The notes beneath the pieces are model-generated. The model had not been told where the DNA came from and did no database searches. It saw only the letters and a program-made list of their open reading frames with translations. From positions 496,001 through 560,000 of the forward strand of contig NZ_VOEI01000001.1 of assembly GCF_007846095.1 (NCBI RefSeq): DNA of 64,000 bases, in the 5' to 3' direction. A program made the translations under genes and the position numbers. Positions 43,255 to 53,400 of this stretch are shown here, piece by piece. Numbering within the stretch: position 1 is the first letter of the stretch; the number at the start of each line of letters is the position of its first letter. This DNA comes from Mucilaginibacter achroorhodeus (GTDB lineage Bacteria; Bacteroidota; Bacteroidia; Sphingobacteriales; Sphingobacteriaceae).

Positions 43255-44247
43255 TTACTCTTCGTCTAACTTAAATTTAGACAGGTTCATGCCAAAAGAT
43301 AAGCCTTTTGATTTAACCAGGTCCTGAATTTCAGTTAATGATTTTTTACCGAAGTTTCTGAATTTCAACATATCAGCAACATCGTAAGAAACTAAGTCTG
43401 CAAGGCTACGGATATCAGCAGCTTTTAAGCAGTTAAGCGCACGTACTGAAAGATCAAGGTCAACCAGTTCGGTTTTAAGGATCTTACGCATGTGCAGGAT
43501 CTCCTCATCAACCTCTTTGGTTTCTTCTTTAGCCTGCGCTTCAAGCATCATGTTCTCATCAGAGAACAGCATAAAGTGCTGGATAAGGATCTTAGCAGCT
43601 TGTTTCAATGCATCCTCCGGGTGGATTGAACCATCTGTAGAAATATCAAGGATAAGTTTCTCGTAATCGGTTTTTTGTTCTACACGATAGTTCTCTAAAG
43701 TGTATTTAACGTTTTTGATAGGCGTAAAGATAGAATCGATAGCTATCACACCTACTGCTGCATCAGGGTTTTTGTTCTCTTCGTTTGAGATGTAACCGCG
43801 GCCTTTAGCAACAGTTAATTCAACCTCAAGCGTTACTGATGAATCCATGTTGCAAACAACAAGATCAGGGTTCAAAACAGTAAAGTTATTTGAGAATTTA
43901 GTGATGTCACCTGCAGTAAAGGCATCCTGACCATTAATGATCACAAATACCTTCTCATTATCGCCAGAATCACCTGTTTTCTTGAAACGAACTTGTTTCA
44001 GGTTCAGGATGATCTCGGTTACGTCTTCAACAACACCTTTGATGGTTGAAAACTCATGCGTTACACCTGAAATACGTACAGATGTAATAGCATAACCTTC
44101 TAATGAAGAAAGTAAGATACGACGCAGAGCATTACCAATGGTTACACCGAAGCCTGGTTCTAACGGGCGAAATTCAAATGTGCCGTCAAAATCGTTCGAT
44201 TTCTGCATGATAACCTTGTCTGGTTTTTGAAATGCTAAAATTGCCAT
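43255..44247 (-). CDS. rpoA: RNA polymerase alpha subunit
   Basis: A 330-residue alpha subunit. The N-terminal assembly domain (1 to about 235) has the typical [31 protein letters not shown]; the C-terminal domain (about 260-325), which contacts UP elements and activators, has [19 protein letters not shown] and [16 protein letters not shown]. Length and layout are normal. It lies between rpsD and rplQ as usual. Confidence 0.98.
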   Translation of the reverse strand: MAILAFQKPDKVIMQKSNDFDGTFEFRPLEPGFGVTIGNALRRILLSSLEGYAITSVRISGVTHEFSTIKGVVEDVTEIILNLKQVRFKKTGDSGDNEKVFVIINGQDAFTAGDITKFSNNFTVLNPDLVVCNMDSSVTLEVELTVAKGRGYISNEENKNPDAAVGVIAIDSIFTPIKNVKYTLENYRVEQKTDYEKLILDISTDGSIHPEDALKQAAKILIQHFMLFSDENMMLEAQAKEETKEVDEEILHMRKILKTELVDLDLSVRALNCLKAADIRSLADLVSYDVADMLKFRNFGKKSLTEIQDLVKSKGLSFGMNLSKFKLDEE

Positions 44248-44294
44248 TTATATCTTGGGTTTATGTTACTACTTGGGTTGGATTTAACCACGAA

Positions 44295-44321
44295 AATGAT
44301 TGACAGAATATGCCAATCATT
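44295..44321. repeat. Short hairpin between rpsD and rpoA
   Basis: AATGATTG (44295-44302) and CAATCATT (44314-44321) are perfect 8-bp arms in the 93-bp spacer. It may act in RNA processing or translational control of rpoA. Confidence 0.5.
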
Positions 44322-44340
44322 CTCCTGGAAAATATCGTTA

Positions 44341-44949
44341 TTACTTTGAATATAACTCGACGATAAGGTTCTCTTTGATGTTCTCAGGAATCTCATCACG
44401 GTTTGGATAGTTAAGGAATTTACCTGATAATTCGGCAGCATCCCACTCTAACCAGCTATATCTGTTGATCTTGCGGCCTGCCACTGAAGTAGTGATAGCT
44501 TCAAGAGATTTTGATTTTTCGCGTACGGCAATAATATCGCCCGGCTTAACCTGGTAAGAAGCAATGTTTACTACATTACCGTTAACAGTAATGTGTTTGT
44601 GGCCTACCAACTGGCGTGCGCCAGAACGTGTAGGAGCGATACCTAAACGGTAAACAGCGTTATCTAAACGTGCTTCTAAGAACTTTAACAAGTTCTCACC
44701 GGTAATACCTTCTTTAGCAGACGCAGTGTGGAATAAGTTTTCGAACTGACGCTCTAATACACCATAAGTGTATTTCACTTTTTGTTTTTCCATCAATTGT
44801 ACTGCGTACTCAGATTGCTTGCCTCTTCTTTTAGAAGCGCCATGCATACCTGGGCCATAGTTTTTTCTTTCTAACGCCTTATCCGGACCGAAGATTGGTT
44901 CACGGAAACGACGAGCGATCTTTGATTTTGGGCCTGTATATCTTGCCAT
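44341..44949 (-). CDS. rpsD: 30S ribosomal protein S4
   Basis: A 202-residue S4, an early 16S rRNA binding protein and in many bacteria the translational repressor of this operon. Markers are [15 protein letters not shown], the S4 RNA-binding stretch [28 protein letters not shown] and the C-terminal [10 protein letters not shown]. Early zinc-type cysteines are absent. Confidence 0.98.
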   Translation of the reverse strand: MARYTGPKSKIARRFREPIFGPDKALERKNYGPGMHGASKRRGKQSEYAVQLMEKQKVKYTYGVLERQFENLFHTASAKEGITGENLLKFLEARLDNAVYRLGIAPTRSGARQLVGHKHITVNGNVVNIASYQVKPGDIIAVREKSKSLEAITTSVAGRKINRYSWLEWDAAELSGKFLNYPNRDEIPENIKENLIVELYSK

Positions 44950-45015
44950 TATATGTGTGTTTTAAAGTATCAAACAGCCCGCAGCTGTTGAATCTTAGCT
45001 TTAAAAATTAGTGAA

Positions 45016-45405
45016 TTAAACTCTTCTGCGTTTTGATGGACGGCAACCGTTGTGCGGAAGCGGGGTGATGTCCTTAATAGTAGTTACCTCGATACCGGTT
45101 GTTTGTAAGGTGCGGATAGCAGACTCGCGGCCTGAACCAGGGCCTTTAACAAACACCTCTACTTTACGTAAACCCAGGTCATAAGCAACTTTACCGCAAT
45201 CTGCAGCAGCCTGACCGGCAGCGTAAGGAGTGTTCTTTTTAGAACCTTTGAAACCCATTTTACCAGCTGATGACCAAGAAATAGCCTGGCCGTTTTTGTT
45301 GGTAAGGGTGATGATGATGTTGTTAAAAGTAGCGTTGATATGCGCTTCGCCAACAGGCTCGATAACAACGATACGTTTTTTGGTAACTTTTTTAGTTTTA
45401 GCCAT
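45016..45405 (-). CDS. rpsK: 30S ribosomal protein S11
   Basis: A 129-residue S11 of the 30S platform. Markers are [33 protein letters not shown] and the C-terminal [15 protein letters not shown]. Complete and of normal length. Confidence 0.98.
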   Translation of the reverse strand: MAKTKKVTKKRIVVIEPVGEAHINATFNNIIITLTNKNGQAISWSSAGKMGFKGSKKNTPYAAGQAAADCGKVAYDLGLRKVEVFVKGPGSGRESAIRTLQTTGIEVTTIKDITPLPHNGCRPSKRRRV

Positions 45406-45493
45406 TTTCTTAATTATTGATCTGATGAATTACTGAATTATCGAATAACTCGGACTCATCAGTCTTTTCGTTTAATTATATTCCTAATGATCA

Positions 45494-45520
45494 GAGAGTA
45501 AGGAACTAATCTCTACTCTC
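45494..45520. repeat. Hairpin and simple-word repeat between rpsM and rpsK
   Basis: GAGAGTA (45494-45500) and TACTCTC (45514-45520) pair within a 132-bp spacer that ends CCAATCACTAATCACTT, wording shared with the rpoA-rplQ and fusA-rpsJ spacers. Confidence 0.5.
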
Positions 45521-45537
45521 CAATCACTAATCACTTA

Positions 45538-45915
45538 TTATTTAGTAGCTTTTTTCTTGTTAGCAACTGTCTTACGTTTACCTTTACGGGTACGTGAGTT
45601 GTTTTTAGTACGCTGACCACGTAGAGGTAAACCTTTACGGTGACGGGTACCACGGTAGCAACCTATATCCATTAAACGTTTGATGTTCAATTGAACTTCT
45701 GAACGTAAAGCACCTTCAACTTTTACCTGATCGTTGATGATAGTACGGATGGCAGTAAGTTGATCATCAGACCAATCTTGAACTTTAGTATTGAAATCAA
45801 TACCTGCCTGGGTTAAAATGTTTTGGGCTGTTGTACGGCCGATACCGTAAATGTAGGTTAAGCCTATCTCGCCTCTTTTGTTCTTTGGTAAATCAATACC
45901 TGAGATCCTTGCCAT
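45538..45915 (-). CDS. rpsM: 30S ribosomal protein S13
   Basis: A 125-residue S13 of the 30S head, contacting the P-site tRNA through its C-terminal tail. Markers are [26 protein letters not shown] and [28 protein letters not shown]. Complete. Confidence 0.98.
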   Translation of the reverse strand: MARISGIDLPKNKRGEIGLTYIYGIGRTTAQNILTQAGIDFNTKVQDWSDDQLTAIRTIINDQVKVEGALRSEVQLNIKRLMDIGCYRGTRHRKGLPLRGQRTKNNSRTRKGKRKTVANKKKATK

Positions 45916-45990
45916 ATTTCTAATTTGTGTTTTGAGTGAACAACCGAACGGCGGCTACCGTTGTACGGACTTGTTCCAATTTGTTTTTAA

Positions 45991-46107
45991 TTACCCCTGA
46001 CGCTGTTTGAACTTAGGATTCTTTTTGTTGATAACATAAAGTTTCCCGTTACGGCGGATGATCTTGCAATCAGCGCTGCGTTTTTTAATGGATGCTCTAA
46101 CTTTCAT
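45991..46107 (-). CDS. rpmJ: 50S ribosomal protein L36 (zinc-free type)
   Basis: A 38-residue protein read from the ATG at 46105-46107: [19 protein letters not shown] and, after it, a basic stretch ending [10 protein letters not shown]. It has only one cysteine, so the C-C-C-H zinc ribbon of classical L36 is missing; this is the C-minus form. It sits in the usual place between infA and rpsM, 8 bp after infA. Confidence 0.95.
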   Translation of the reverse strand: MKVRASIKKRSADCKIIRRNGKLYVINKKNPKFKQRQG

Positions 46108-46115
46108 CTCGTTGC

Positions 46116-46334
46116 TTATTTATATCTATAGGTTATTCTACCCTTTGTTAAATCGTATGGGCTCATCTCCAATTTTACTCTGTCGCCAGGTAAAATTTTG
46201 ATGTAGTGCATACGCATTTTGCCGGATATGTGCGCAATAATCTCGTGGCCGTTTTCAAGTTCAACTCTAAACATCGCATTAGATAATGCTTCGCGAATTG
46301 TACCGTCTTGCTCAATCGAGGATTGTTTTGCCAT
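46116..46334 (-). CDS. infA: Translation initiation factor IF-1
   Basis: A 72-residue OB-fold protein that binds the 30S A site during initiation. Markers are [47 protein letters not shown] and GRITYRYK. Normal length. It is encoded between map and rpmJ. Confidence 0.98.
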   Translation of the reverse strand: MAKQSSIEQDGTIREALSNAMFRVELENGHEIIAHISGKMRMHYIKILPGDRVKLEMSPYDLTKGRITYRYK

Positions 46335-46401
46335 ATTTTATTGATTATTACTTGTTTATCCGCCCACCAAAGCGGGACGCAAAATTAATAAAAATTTTTG
46401 A

Positions 46402-47190
46402 TTATTTATTTTTTTCTTCCAAAACTTTTTCGATATATGAAAAGGTTGAAAGAACATCAGCCTGGCCCTTTTTTACAGCCACCGTATGCTCATAATGTGC
46501 TGATGGTTTTTTATCAACGGTTGATACCGTCCAGCCATCGCTCCAGAACTTAACACCAGCGCGGCCAGCGTTTATCATTGGTTCAATAGCGATCACCATG
46601 CCTTCTTCCAGTTTAATACCAGCGCCGCGCTTGCCATAATTAGGCACTTCGGGCTTTTCGTGCAGATGTGTACCTACACCATGGCCCACCAGTTCTTTAA
46701 CTACACCAAAGCAATGGTTCTCTGCATGCTCCTGCACCGCAAAACCAATATCGCCTACACGCATTCCTGTGGTCGCCTTTTCAATACCTTTGTAAAGGCA
46801 TTCTTTAGTTACACGTAAAAGTGTAGCGGTAGCTTCAGGTATCTCGCCGATAGGAAAGGTATATGCCGAGTCGCCATAATACTTATTCAGCACCACACCG
46901 CAATCAACAGATACTACATCGCCTTCAACAAGTGCATGTTTGCTTGGAAAACCATGCACTACCTGGTCATTAAGCGAAATACATAAAGAGAAAGGAAAGC
47001 CGTTGTAATTGAGAAAAGCCGGCACACCTCCATTGTCACGTATAAACGTTTCGGCCAATGTGTTTAGCTCTAAAGTAGTAACACCCGGGGCAATAACCTT
47101 AGCTATCTCCCCGAGTGTTTTAGAAACAAGTAAAGAACTTTCTCTTATGAGTTCTATCTCTTCGATAGACTTATAATGGATCTTTGACAT
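46402..47190 (-). CDS. map: Methionine aminopeptidase type I
   Basis: A 262-residue enzyme that removes the N-terminal methionine from nascent proteins. The pita-bread fold metal ligands are visible in DVVSVDCGVVLNKYYGDSAYTF (Asp pair), GHGVGTHLHEKP (His) and EGMVIAIEPMINAG (Glu), with a final Glu in HYEHTVAV. It lies 8 bp after secY. Confidence 0.97.
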   Translation of the reverse strand: MSKIHYKSIEEIELIRESSLLVSKTLGEIAKVIAPGVTTLELNTLAETFIRDNGGVPAFLNYNGFPFSLCISLNDQVVHGFPSKHALVEGDVVSVDCGVVLNKYYGDSAYTFPIGEIPEATATLLRVTKECLYKGIEKATTGMRVGDIGFAVQEHAENHCFGVVKELVGHGVGTHLHEKPEVPNYGKRGAGIKLEEGMVIAIEPMINAGRAGVKFWSDGWTVSTVDKKPSAHYEHTVAVKKGQADVLSTFSYIEKVLEEKNK

Positions 47191-47198
47191 GTATTATA

Positions 47199-48542
47199 TT
47201 AAATAACAGGCGGCGTTGCACCAGAAGCAGCAGGAACGGCAGTGCGTCCTTTGATCCTGCCTGTTTTCATCAAACCATCGTAATGGCGCATCAACAGGTG
47301 GCTTTCAATCTGCTGTAAGGTATCTAATACTACACCAACCAAAATGATCAGTGAAGTACCGCCGAAAAATCTTGCAAAAATGCTGCTCACACCTATCATG
47401 CTTGCAAGTGCCGGTATAATGGCAACAATAGCAAGGAAGATAGAACCCGGCAAAGTGATCTTTGAGATAACATCATCAATGAAGCTGGTAGTTGGGTTAC
47501 CTGGTGCAACACCTGGTATAAAGCCACCATTCTTCTTCATGTCATCAGACATTTGCTTAGGGTTAATGGTAATAGCAGTATAAAAGTAAGTGAACAGGAT
47601 GATCAATATCGCAAATACCAAGTTATGCTCCCAAGAGTTGTAGTTTGATAAAGCGATAAGGATACCGTTTGAAGCTGCGTTAGGGAAAAACTGTGCAACC
47701 GTAGCTGGTATAAACATTAATGCCTGGGCAAAAATGATAGGCATAACACCCGCAGCATTTACCTTTAAAGGTATGTACTGACGAACGCCACCATATTGTT
47801 TGTTACCCACAATACGCTTAGCATACTGTACCGCAATTTTGCGTGTACCCTGTACTATAAGTATAGTGAACATAATTACGCCTAACAAAGCAACAATCTC
47901 TACAATGAAGGTAATTAAACCACCTGCACCAGTAGTACGGTTGTTAAACTCTGTAACAAACGCTCCAGGTAACTGGGCAATAATACCCACCATTATAATT
48001 AATGATATACCATTACCAATACCTTTATCAGTAATCTTCTCGCCCAGCCACATTACAAACAGGGTACCTGCAGTCAAAACGCAAGTATTTAGTATAGTAA
48101 AGTAAGGGTTTGAAATAAGCATAGCATCAGCACTTACCTGTGATTTCAGGTACCCGATAGCTTGTAAGCCTGTGATAAGGATAGTTAGATAACGTGTCCA
48201 CTGGTTGATCTTGTTACGACCGCTTTCACCTTCTTTTTGTAACTTAATAAAGTAAGGTACCGCAATACCTAACAATTGCACCACGATTGAAGCCGAGATG
48301 TAAGGCATAACACCCAATGCAAAAATAGAGGAACGTGAAAACGAACCTCCTGCAAACATGTTAAGCAAGCCAACCAGGCCTTCTTTGTTTTGTGATGAGT
48401 TAAGCGATGCCGCGTTTACACCCGGCAACACTATAAATGAACCAACACGATAGATCAAGAGAAATAAGAGTGTGTTTGTTATACGCACTCTTAGATCCTC
48501 AATTTTCCAGATATTGGATAATGTGGTGAAAAATTTCTTCAT
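47199..48542 (-). CDS. secY: Protein translocase subunit SecY
   Basis: A 447-residue, ten-helix pore subunit of the SecYEG translocon. Markers are YRVGSFIVLPGVN, ALGVMPYISASIVVQL, the loop KLQKEGESGRNKINQWTRYLT, and the C-terminal LMRHYDGLMKTGRIKGR. Encoded between rplO and map, as in the classical spc operon. Confidence 0.98.
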   Translation of the reverse strand: MKKFFTTLSNIWKIEDLRVRITNTLLFLLIYRVGSFIVLPGVNAASLNSSQNKEGLVGLLNMFAGGSFSRSSIFALGVMPYISASIVVQLLGIAVPYFIKLQKEGESGRNKINQWTRYLTILITGLQAIGYLKSQVSADAMLISNPYFTILNTCVLTAGTLFVMWLGEKITDKGIGNGISLIIMVGIIAQLPGAFVTEFNNRTTGAGGLITFIVEIVALLGVIMFTILIVQGTRKIAVQYAKRIVGNKQYGGVRQYIPLKVNAAGVMPIIFAQALMFIPATVAQFFPNAASNGILIALSNYNSWEHNLVFAILIILFTYFYTAITINPKQMSDDMKKNGGFIPGVAPGNPTTSFIDDVISKITLPGSIFLAIVAIIPALASMIGVSSIFARFFGGTSLIILVGVVLDTLQQIESHLLMRHYDGLMKTGRIKGRTAVPAASGATPPVI

Positions 48543-48547
48543 TGAAA

Positions 48548-48994
48548 TTACAACTTAACGATGGTACCACCTGCTGCTTCAATTGCTTTTTGAGCAGTAG
48601 CAGTAAATGCATGTGCCTTAACTTCTAATTTGGCTTTTAACTCACCACGACCCAAGATTTTAACTACGTCGTTACGTGAAACCAAACCATGTTGTTTTAG
48701 CGTATCAAAATCAACTGAAGATAATGAGAATTTTTCAGTTAATGATTGCAACACGTCAAGATTTACACCAACATACTCTACACGGTTAGGGTTTTTAAAA
48801 CCTACCTTAGGTACGCGGCGTTGTAATGGCATCTGGCCACCTTCAAAACCCACCTTGGTAGATGTGCCTGAACGTGAACCGGCACCTTTATGACCACGGG
48901 TTGATGTACCGCCACGGCCAGAACCGGTACCACGGCCAATTCTTTTCCTATTTTTAGTAGAACCTTCTGCAGGTTTCAGATTACTTAAATTCAT
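48548..48994 (-). CDS. rplO: 50S ribosomal protein L15
   Basis: A 148-residue L15 of the late 50S assembly. Markers are MNLSNLKPAEGSTKNRKRIG, GRGGTSTRGHKGAGSRSG and EGGQMPLQRRVPKVGF. Complete; 5 bp before secY and 4 bp after rpmD. Confidence 0.98.
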   Translation of the reverse strand: MNLSNLKPAEGSTKNRKRIGRGTGSGRGGTSTRGHKGAGSRSGTSTKVGFEGGQMPLQRRVPKVGFKNPNRVEYVGVNLDVLQSLTEKFSLSSVDFDTLKQHGLVSRNDVVKILGRGELKAKLEVKAHAFTATAQKAIEAAGGTIVKL

Positions 48995-48998
48995 GATA

Positions 48999-49178
48999 TT
49001 AGATATTTTCTACGGCTACCAGGTGGTTAACTTTTCTAACCATACCTATTATAGCTGCAGTAGCTTCAACTTCCACACTGTGGTTAATTCTCTTAAGGCC
49101 TAAGGCCTCAACGGTTTTCTTTTGGCGCTCGCTTCTGTCGATAACGCTTTTTATTTGTGTTATTTTAATTTTCGACAT
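48999..49178 (-). CDS. rpmD: 50S ribosomal protein L30
   Basis: A 59-residue protein beginning MSKIKITQIKSVIDRSERQ and carrying ALGLKRINHSVEVEAT and GMVRKVNHLVAVE, the bacterial L30 pattern. Start at 49176-49178 and stop at 48999-49001. It fills the gap between rpsE and rplO exactly as expected. Confidence 0.96.
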   Translation of the reverse strand: MSKIKITQIKSVIDRSERQKKTVEALGLKRINHSVEVEATAAIIGMVRKVNHLVAVENI

Positions 49179-49184
49179 AACTGA

Positions 49185-49703
49185 TTATCCGTTAAATACT
49201 TTACCTAAACTAATACCGCGTTGTTGTGCTACAGTGTGTGCATCGCGCAATTGAGCCAATGCAGATACGGTTGCTTTAACCACGTTGTGCGGGTTTGATG
49301 AACCTTTTGATTTTGCAAGTACGTTGTGTACACCTGCAGATTCTAATACCGCACGCATCGCACCACCAGCAATTACACCGGTACCGTTAGCAGCCGGTTT
49401 GATGTATACGAAACCACCGCTGAATTTACCGATCTGATCATGAGGGATAGTGTTGTTGATGATAGGAACTTTTACCAGGTTCTTTTTAGCATCATCAATA
49501 CCTTTAGCAATAGCTTCAGTTACCTCTTTAGCTTTACCCAAGCCGTAACCTACTACGCCGTTCTCATCACCTACTACCACAATGGCAGAGAAGCTGAAAG
49601 TACGGCCACCTTTGGTTACTTTGGCAACACGCTGTATGCTTACCAAGCGGTCTTTTAATTCGATCTCGCTTGATTTTACTCTTTTTATGTTGATTGTTGA
49701 CAT
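49185..49703 (-). CDS. rpsE: 30S ribosomal protein S5
   Basis: A 172-residue S5, involved in translational fidelity and mRNA unwinding. Markers are [39 protein letters not shown] and [19 protein letters not shown]. Complete. Confidence 0.98.
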   Translation of the reverse strand: MSTINIKRVKSSEIELKDRLVSIQRVAKVTKGGRTFSFSAIVVVGDENGVVGYGLGKAKEVTEAIAKGIDDAKKNLVKVPIINNTIPHDQIGKFSGGFVYIKPAANGTGVIAGGAMRAVLESAGVHNVLAKSKGSSNPHNVVKATVSALAQLRDAHTVAQQRGISLGKVFNG

Positions 49704-49715
49704 TTCTCTTTCTTA

Positions 49716-50060
49716 TTAAAAGTTTAAACCACCTTCACGTGCACCTTCAGCCAGTGATTTGATACGGCCGTGGTACAGGTAACCATTTCTGTCAAACACT
49801 ACATCAGTAATACCGGCAGCTTTAGCTTTCTCAGCTACAAGTTTGCCTACAGCTACTGATTGGTCTGATTTAGTACCATTGGCTGAAAACTCTTTTGATT
49901 GAGATGAAGCCGATACTAAAGTTTTACCTGTTACATCGTCAATAATTTGTGCATAGATGCCTTTGTTGCTTCTGAATACAGATAAACGTGGGCGGGCTGC
50001 TGAACCAGAAAGACGCTTTCTGATACCTTTTTTAATTCTGTCTCTTCTTGATAATTTCAT
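49716..50060 (-). CDS. rplR: 50S ribosomal protein L18
   Basis: A 114-residue 5S rRNA-binding protein. Markers are [40 protein letters not shown] and the C-terminal [20 protein letters not shown]. Complete. Confidence 0.98.
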   Translation of the reverse strand: MKLSRRDRIKKGIRKRLSGSAARPRLSVFRSNKGIYAQIIDDVTGKTLVSASSQSKEFSANGTKSDQSVAVGKLVAEKAKAAGITDVVFDRNGYLYHGRIKSLAEGAREGGLNF

Positions 50061-50065
50061 GACGA

Positions 50066-50623
50066 TTATTTTTTAGATGCTGATTTACCTGCTTTTCTTC
50101 TCAATATTTCGCCAGCAAACTTGATACCTTTACCTTTGTAAGGCTCTGGCTTACGTAACGAGCGGATCTTCGCAGCTACTTGGCCAATCAATTGTTTGTC
50201 AATAGATTCCAGGATGATGGTTGGGTTTTTACCCTTCTCAGCAGTGGTTGAAACTTTAATTTCTTTTGGTAACTCAAATACATAGTGGTGAGAGAAACCC
50301 AACACTAAGTCTAAGGTATTGCCTTGGTTGGTAGCGCGGTAACCCACCCCCACTAACTCTTGCGTTACTGTATAACCGTTAGTTACACCTATTACCATGT
50401 TATTTAAAAGCGCGCGGTATAAACCGTGTAACGCTTTGTGACGCTTTTGGTCTGAAGGGCGTTTAACCAATAACTGGCTGCCTTCTTGCTCGATAGTGAT
50501 ATCTCTATCAATTGCCTGTTGCAACTCGCCTTTAGGGCCTTTAACCGTTACTACGTTATCATCAGATACGCTAACTGTTACGCCACTTGCAAGTGCTATA
50601 GGTGCTTTTCCTACTCTTGACAT
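50066..50623 (-). CDS. rplF: 50S ribosomal protein L6
   Basis: A 185-residue L6 near the GTPase-associated centre. Markers are [19 protein letters not shown], a central [20 protein letters not shown] and the C-terminal signature [20 protein letters not shown]. Complete. Confidence 0.98.
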   Translation of the reverse strand: MSRVGKAPIALASGVTVSVSDDNVVTVKGPKGELQQAIDRDITIEQEGSQLLVKRPSDQKRHKALHGLYRALLNNMVIGVTNGYTVTQELVGVGYRATNQGNTLDLVLGFSHHYVFELPKEIKVSTTAEKGKNPTIILESIDKQLIGQVAAKIRSLRKPEPYKGKGIKFAGEILRRKAGKSASKK

Positions 50624-50640
50624 TTTCTAATTTCCTCCTA

Positions 50641-51039
50641 TTAATATACGTAGCATAAAACTTCGCCACCCACGTTTTGCTGACGTGCTTCTTTATCGGT
50701 CATAACACCTTTAGAAGTTGATAGGATAGCGATACCTAAACCATTTAATACACGTGGCATGGTGTCCATACCTGCGTATTTTCTCAAACCTGGTTTACTG
50801 ATACGGTTAATGCTGCGGATAGCAGGAACTTTAGTTATCGGGTGGTATTTTAACGCCACTTTAATGGTTCCTTGCGGGCCATTTTCCTCAAACTTGTAGT
50901 TAGCAATGTAACCTTTTTCGAAAAGCACTTTAGTGATTTCCTTTTTCAGATTTGATGCAGGAATTTCAACAACCCGATGGTTGGCTTTAATAGCATTCCT
51001 TACTCTTGTAAGATAATCTGCGATTGGATCTGTATTCAT
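50641..51039 (-). CDS. rpsH: 30S ribosomal protein S8
   Basis: A 132-residue S8, a primary 16S rRNA-binding protein and in E. coli the repressor of the spc operon. Markers are DPIADYLTRVRNAIKANH, ISKPGLRKYAGMDTMPRVLN and the C-terminal GGEVLCYVY. It follows a 223-bp spacer after rpsN with a possible internal promoter, so it may head a separately initiated transcript. Confidence 0.98.
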   Translation of the reverse strand: MNTDPIADYLTRVRNAIKANHRVVEIPASNLKKEITKVLFEKGYIANYKFEENGPQGTIKVALKYHPITKVPAIRSINRISKPGLRKYAGMDTMPRVLNGLGIAILSTSKGVMTDKEARQQNVGGEVLCYVY

Positions 51040-51121
51040 TATTGTTGTTTATGGTAGTGGTTTCCTGCAGGTAACATCCCTGCCGACCTTCTACCGGTTA
51101 ATTCGTAAAAATTTGGAGCCG

Positions 51122-51129
51122 CAAAATTA
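51122..51129 (-). promoter_or_regulatory. Possible internal promoter upstream of rpsH
   Basis: TAATTTTG on the minus strand matches TAnnTTTG exactly in an A+T-rich tract, with TTTTG words upstream at non-ideal spacing (10 bp). It would give an rpsH leader of about 75 nt. Confidence 0.45.
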
Positions 51130-51189
51130 CAAAAAAATTCAAAACATACGAATGTATATTTTGAATGCATTTGCGTATCCTATTTTAGT

Positions 51190-51251
51190 TAAAAGGTGAA
51201 AAGTTAAAGGTAAAAGGATTGTTTCATCCTTTGGCCTTTCACCTCTCACCT
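51190..51251. repeat. Inverted repeat between rpsN and rpsH
   Basis: AAAGGAT (51213-51219) and ATCCTTT (51226-51232) form the core of a longer imperfect inverted repeat running from AAAAGGTGAAAAG to CTTTCACCTCTCACC. It starts 11 bp after the rpsN stop and could terminate or pause transcription before the rpsH promoter. Confidence 0.65.
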
Positions 51252-51262
51252 TCAAGCTTATA

Positions 51263-51532
51263 TTACCAGCTTGCTTTCTTAACTCCCGGTATTTTACCAG
51301 CTAATGCCATTTCGCGGAATGTAACACGCGAAATACCAAACTGGCGCATATAACCACGAGGGCGGCCGGTTAATTTGCAACGGTTGTGCAGTTTTACCGG
51401 AGAAGCTGCTTTAGGCAATTTGTCTAATGCTTCGTAATCACCAGCCTCTTTTAAAGCTGCTCTTTTTTCAGCAAATTTTGCTACTAATTTGGCACGTTTT
51501 ACTTCACGAGCCTTTACGCCTTCTTTAGCCAT
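51263..51532 (-). CDS. rpsN: 30S ribosomal protein S14 (zinc-free type)
   Basis: An 89-residue S14 starting [17 protein letters not shown], with the signature [19 protein letters not shown] and ending IPGVKKASW. It has a single cysteine and no CxxC pairs, so it is the long, zinc-independent form. The ATG at 51530-51532 overlaps the 3' end of rplE by 8 bp; a longer upstream reading is only rplE overlap. Confidence 0.97.
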   Translation of the reverse strand: MAKEGVKAREVKRAKLVAKFAEKRAALKEAGDYEALDKLPKAASPVKLHNRCKLTGRPRGYMRQFGISRVTFREMALAGKIPGVKKASW

Positions 51533-52088
51533 TGCTATTTTGATTTTTAAATGGTAATCCAAATTGTTTAAGTAACTCCAATGCTTCAACGTCGTTGGTA
51601 GCAGAGGTTACAAAAGTGATATCCATACCTTGGATCTTGTTGATCTTGTCAATGTTGATCTCAGGGAAGATGATCTGCTCTGTAATACCTAAAGTATAGT
51701 TACCGCGGCCATCAAAACCTTTATCGTTGATGCCTTTAAAGTCACGTATACGTGGCAGGGCAACAGCAATTAAACGGTCCAAAAACTCATACATTGTGTT
51801 ATCACGTAAAGTAACGCGTACACCAATTGGCATACCTTTACGCAATTTAAAGTTAGAGATATCCTTTTTTGATCTTGAAGCAACTGCCTGCTGACCGGTG
51901 ATGGTAGTTAACTCAGTGATGGTGTTCTCGATAAGTTTTTTATCTGTAGAGGCACCGCCAACACCCTGGTTAATGGCAATTTTCTGCAATTTAGGAACCT
52001 GCATTACGCTTTTGTACTGAAACTTATCTTTCAGCGCAGTGCGGATCTCTTCTTTATACTTTGATTTTAATCTTGGTGTGTAAGTCAT
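51525..52088 (-). CDS. rplE: 50S ribosomal protein L5
   Basis: A 187-residue 5S rRNA-binding protein. Markers are [52 protein letters not shown] and the C-terminal [18 protein letters not shown]. It overlaps rplX by 1 bp and rpsN by 8 bp, indicating tight coupling. Confidence 0.98.
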   Translation of the reverse strand: MTYTPRLKSKYKEEIRTALKDKFQYKSVMQVPKLQKIAINQGVGGASTDKKLIENTITELTTITGQQAVASRSKKDISNFKLRKGMPIGVRVTLRDNTMYEFLDRLIAVALPRIRDFKGINDKGFDGRGNYTLGITEQIIFPEINIDKINKIQGMDITFVTSATNDVEALELLKQFGLPFKNQNSNG

Positions 52089-52432
52089 TACTTAATTTCC
52101 TCCCCTGATTTTTTTGATACCCTTACTAATTTGCCGGCATCGTTTGTTTTACGGCCAACGCGGGTTGGTTTACCTGTTTTAGGCTCAACCAGCGCCAGGT
52201 TTGAAATGTGTATAGCAGCTTCCTGCTTTACAATCCCACCGTTAGGGTTGGCTGCATTTGGTTTAGTGTGTTTTGAAATCATGTTCACACCTTCAACCAC
52301 TGCCCTGTTTTTGTCTATGATAACTTCAGTTACCTTACCTTGTGAGCCTTTAGCATCACCGGCAATAACCTGTACCAAATCACCTTTACGGATCTTTAAT
52401 TTGGCTGGCTTTGTGTTCTTTTTGCTTTCCAT
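52088..52432 (-). CDS. rplX: 50S ribosomal protein L24
   Basis: A 114-residue KOW-domain protein that starts 50S assembly. Markers are [21 protein letters not shown] and [13 protein letters not shown], followed by [11 protein letters not shown]. Complete. Confidence 0.97.
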   Translation of the reverse strand: MESKKNTKPAKLKIRKGDLVQVIAGDAKGSQGKVTEVIIDKNRAVVEGVNMISKHTKPNAANPNGGIVKQEAAIHISNLALVEPKTGKPTRVGRKTNDAGKLVRVSKKSGEEIK

Positions 52433-52433
52433 A

Positions 52434-52802
52434 TTACAATACCTCCGGTGCTAATGATACAATTTTCATAAACTGTTTCTCACGCAGTTCTCTTGCAACT
52501 GGGCCAAAGATACGTGTACCTCTTGGCTCATCCTGGTTGTTTAACAAAACTGCTGCGTTATCGTCAAAGCGGATGTAAGAACCATCTTTCCTGCGTATCT
52601 CTTTCTTGGTTCTAACTACTACGGCTTTAGATACAGTACCTTTTTTAACGTTACCTGATGGTAAAGCGCTTTTTACGGTAACCACTATCTTATCGCCAAT
52701 AGAGGCATATCTTTTACCGGTACCACCTAATACGCGGATAACTAAAACTTCTTTAGCGCCGCTGTTATCAGCTACATTTAATCTTGATTCCTGTTGTACC
52801 AT
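52434..52802 (-). CDS. rplN: 50S ribosomal protein L14
   Basis: A 122-residue L14. Markers are [20 protein letters not shown], a central [40 protein letters not shown] and [12 protein letters not shown]. Complete. Confidence 0.98.
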   Translation of the reverse strand: MVQQESRLNVADNSGAKEVLVIRVLGGTGKRYASIGDKIVVTVKSALPSGNVKKGTVSKAVVVRTKKEIRRKDGSYIRFDDNAAVLLNNQDEPRGTRIFGPVARELREKQFMKIVSLAPEVL

Positions 52803-52803
52803 G

Positions 52804-53058
52804 TTATTTAGCCCTCTCTATAATTTGAACTAACCTCCAGTTTTTGTTTTTGCTCAACGGGCGGGTTTCCATAATCAATACGGTATCGCCAATACCACAG
52901 GTATTTGTTTCGTCATGAGCCATAAATTTGGTAGTTTTCTTTACGAACTTACCATAGATAGGGTGTTTCACCTTACGTTCTACGGCAACAACAATAGATT
53001 TTTCCATCTTATTGCTAACTACAAGGCCGGTACGTGTTTTTCTTAAATTTCTTTCCAT
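52804..53058 (-). CDS. rpsQ: 30S ribosomal protein S17
   Basis: An 84-residue OB-fold 16S rRNA-binding protein. Markers are [20 protein letters not shown] and [20 protein letters not shown], followed by [13 protein letters not shown]. Complete; 1 bp before rplN. Confidence 0.98.
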   Translation of the reverse strand: MERNLRKTRTGLVVSNKMEKSIVVAVERKVKHPIYGKFVKKTTKFMAHDETNTCGIGDTVLIMETRPLSKNKNWRLVQIIERAK

Positions 53059-53076
53059 TTTTTCCGACGCTTAAAA

Positions 53077-53286
53077 TTAATTTTTAGCAGTGGCTGCTGC
53101 CGCTTTGCGTTTTGTTAATTCAGTAGTTAAACGAGCAATGTCTTTACGTACTTTAGTGATACGTGAAGGATTCTCGATAGCTGAAACCGCATGAGCGAAT
53201 TTAAGCTTGGTAAGAGTTTGTTTCTCTTCGCCCAGTTTCGCTGCCAATTCTTCGGTTGAAAGCTCTATAATTTCTGAGTTCTTCAT
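53077..53286 (-). CDS. rpmC: 50S ribosomal protein L29
   Basis: A 69-residue helical protein at the peptide exit tunnel. Markers are LSTEELAAKLGEEKQTLTKL and NPSRITKVRKDIARLTTEL, with an Ala/Lys tail. Complete; separated from rplP by a 114-bp spacer. Confidence 0.96.
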   Translation of the reverse strand: MKNSEIIELSTEELAAKLGEEKQTLTKLKFAHAVSAIENPSRITKVRKDIARLTTELTKRKAAAATAKN

Positions 53287-53313
53287 TTTTTTAAATTAGT
53301 TGTTGTAATGTTT

Positions 53314-53389
53314 AAAAGTTCAAATGTTTTAGTGTTACCTAATAGCGGCTGCAATCAACTCTTTACAACCTTTAACATTTACAACTTTT
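53314..53389. repeat. Imperfect inverted repeat between rplP and rpmC
   Basis: AAAAGTT and AAATGTT at 53314-53328 recur in reverse complement as AACATTT and AACTTTT at 53374-53389. It lies in an unusually long spacer for this part of the S10 operon. Confidence 0.45.
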
Positions 53390-53400
53390 CAACCTACTGT

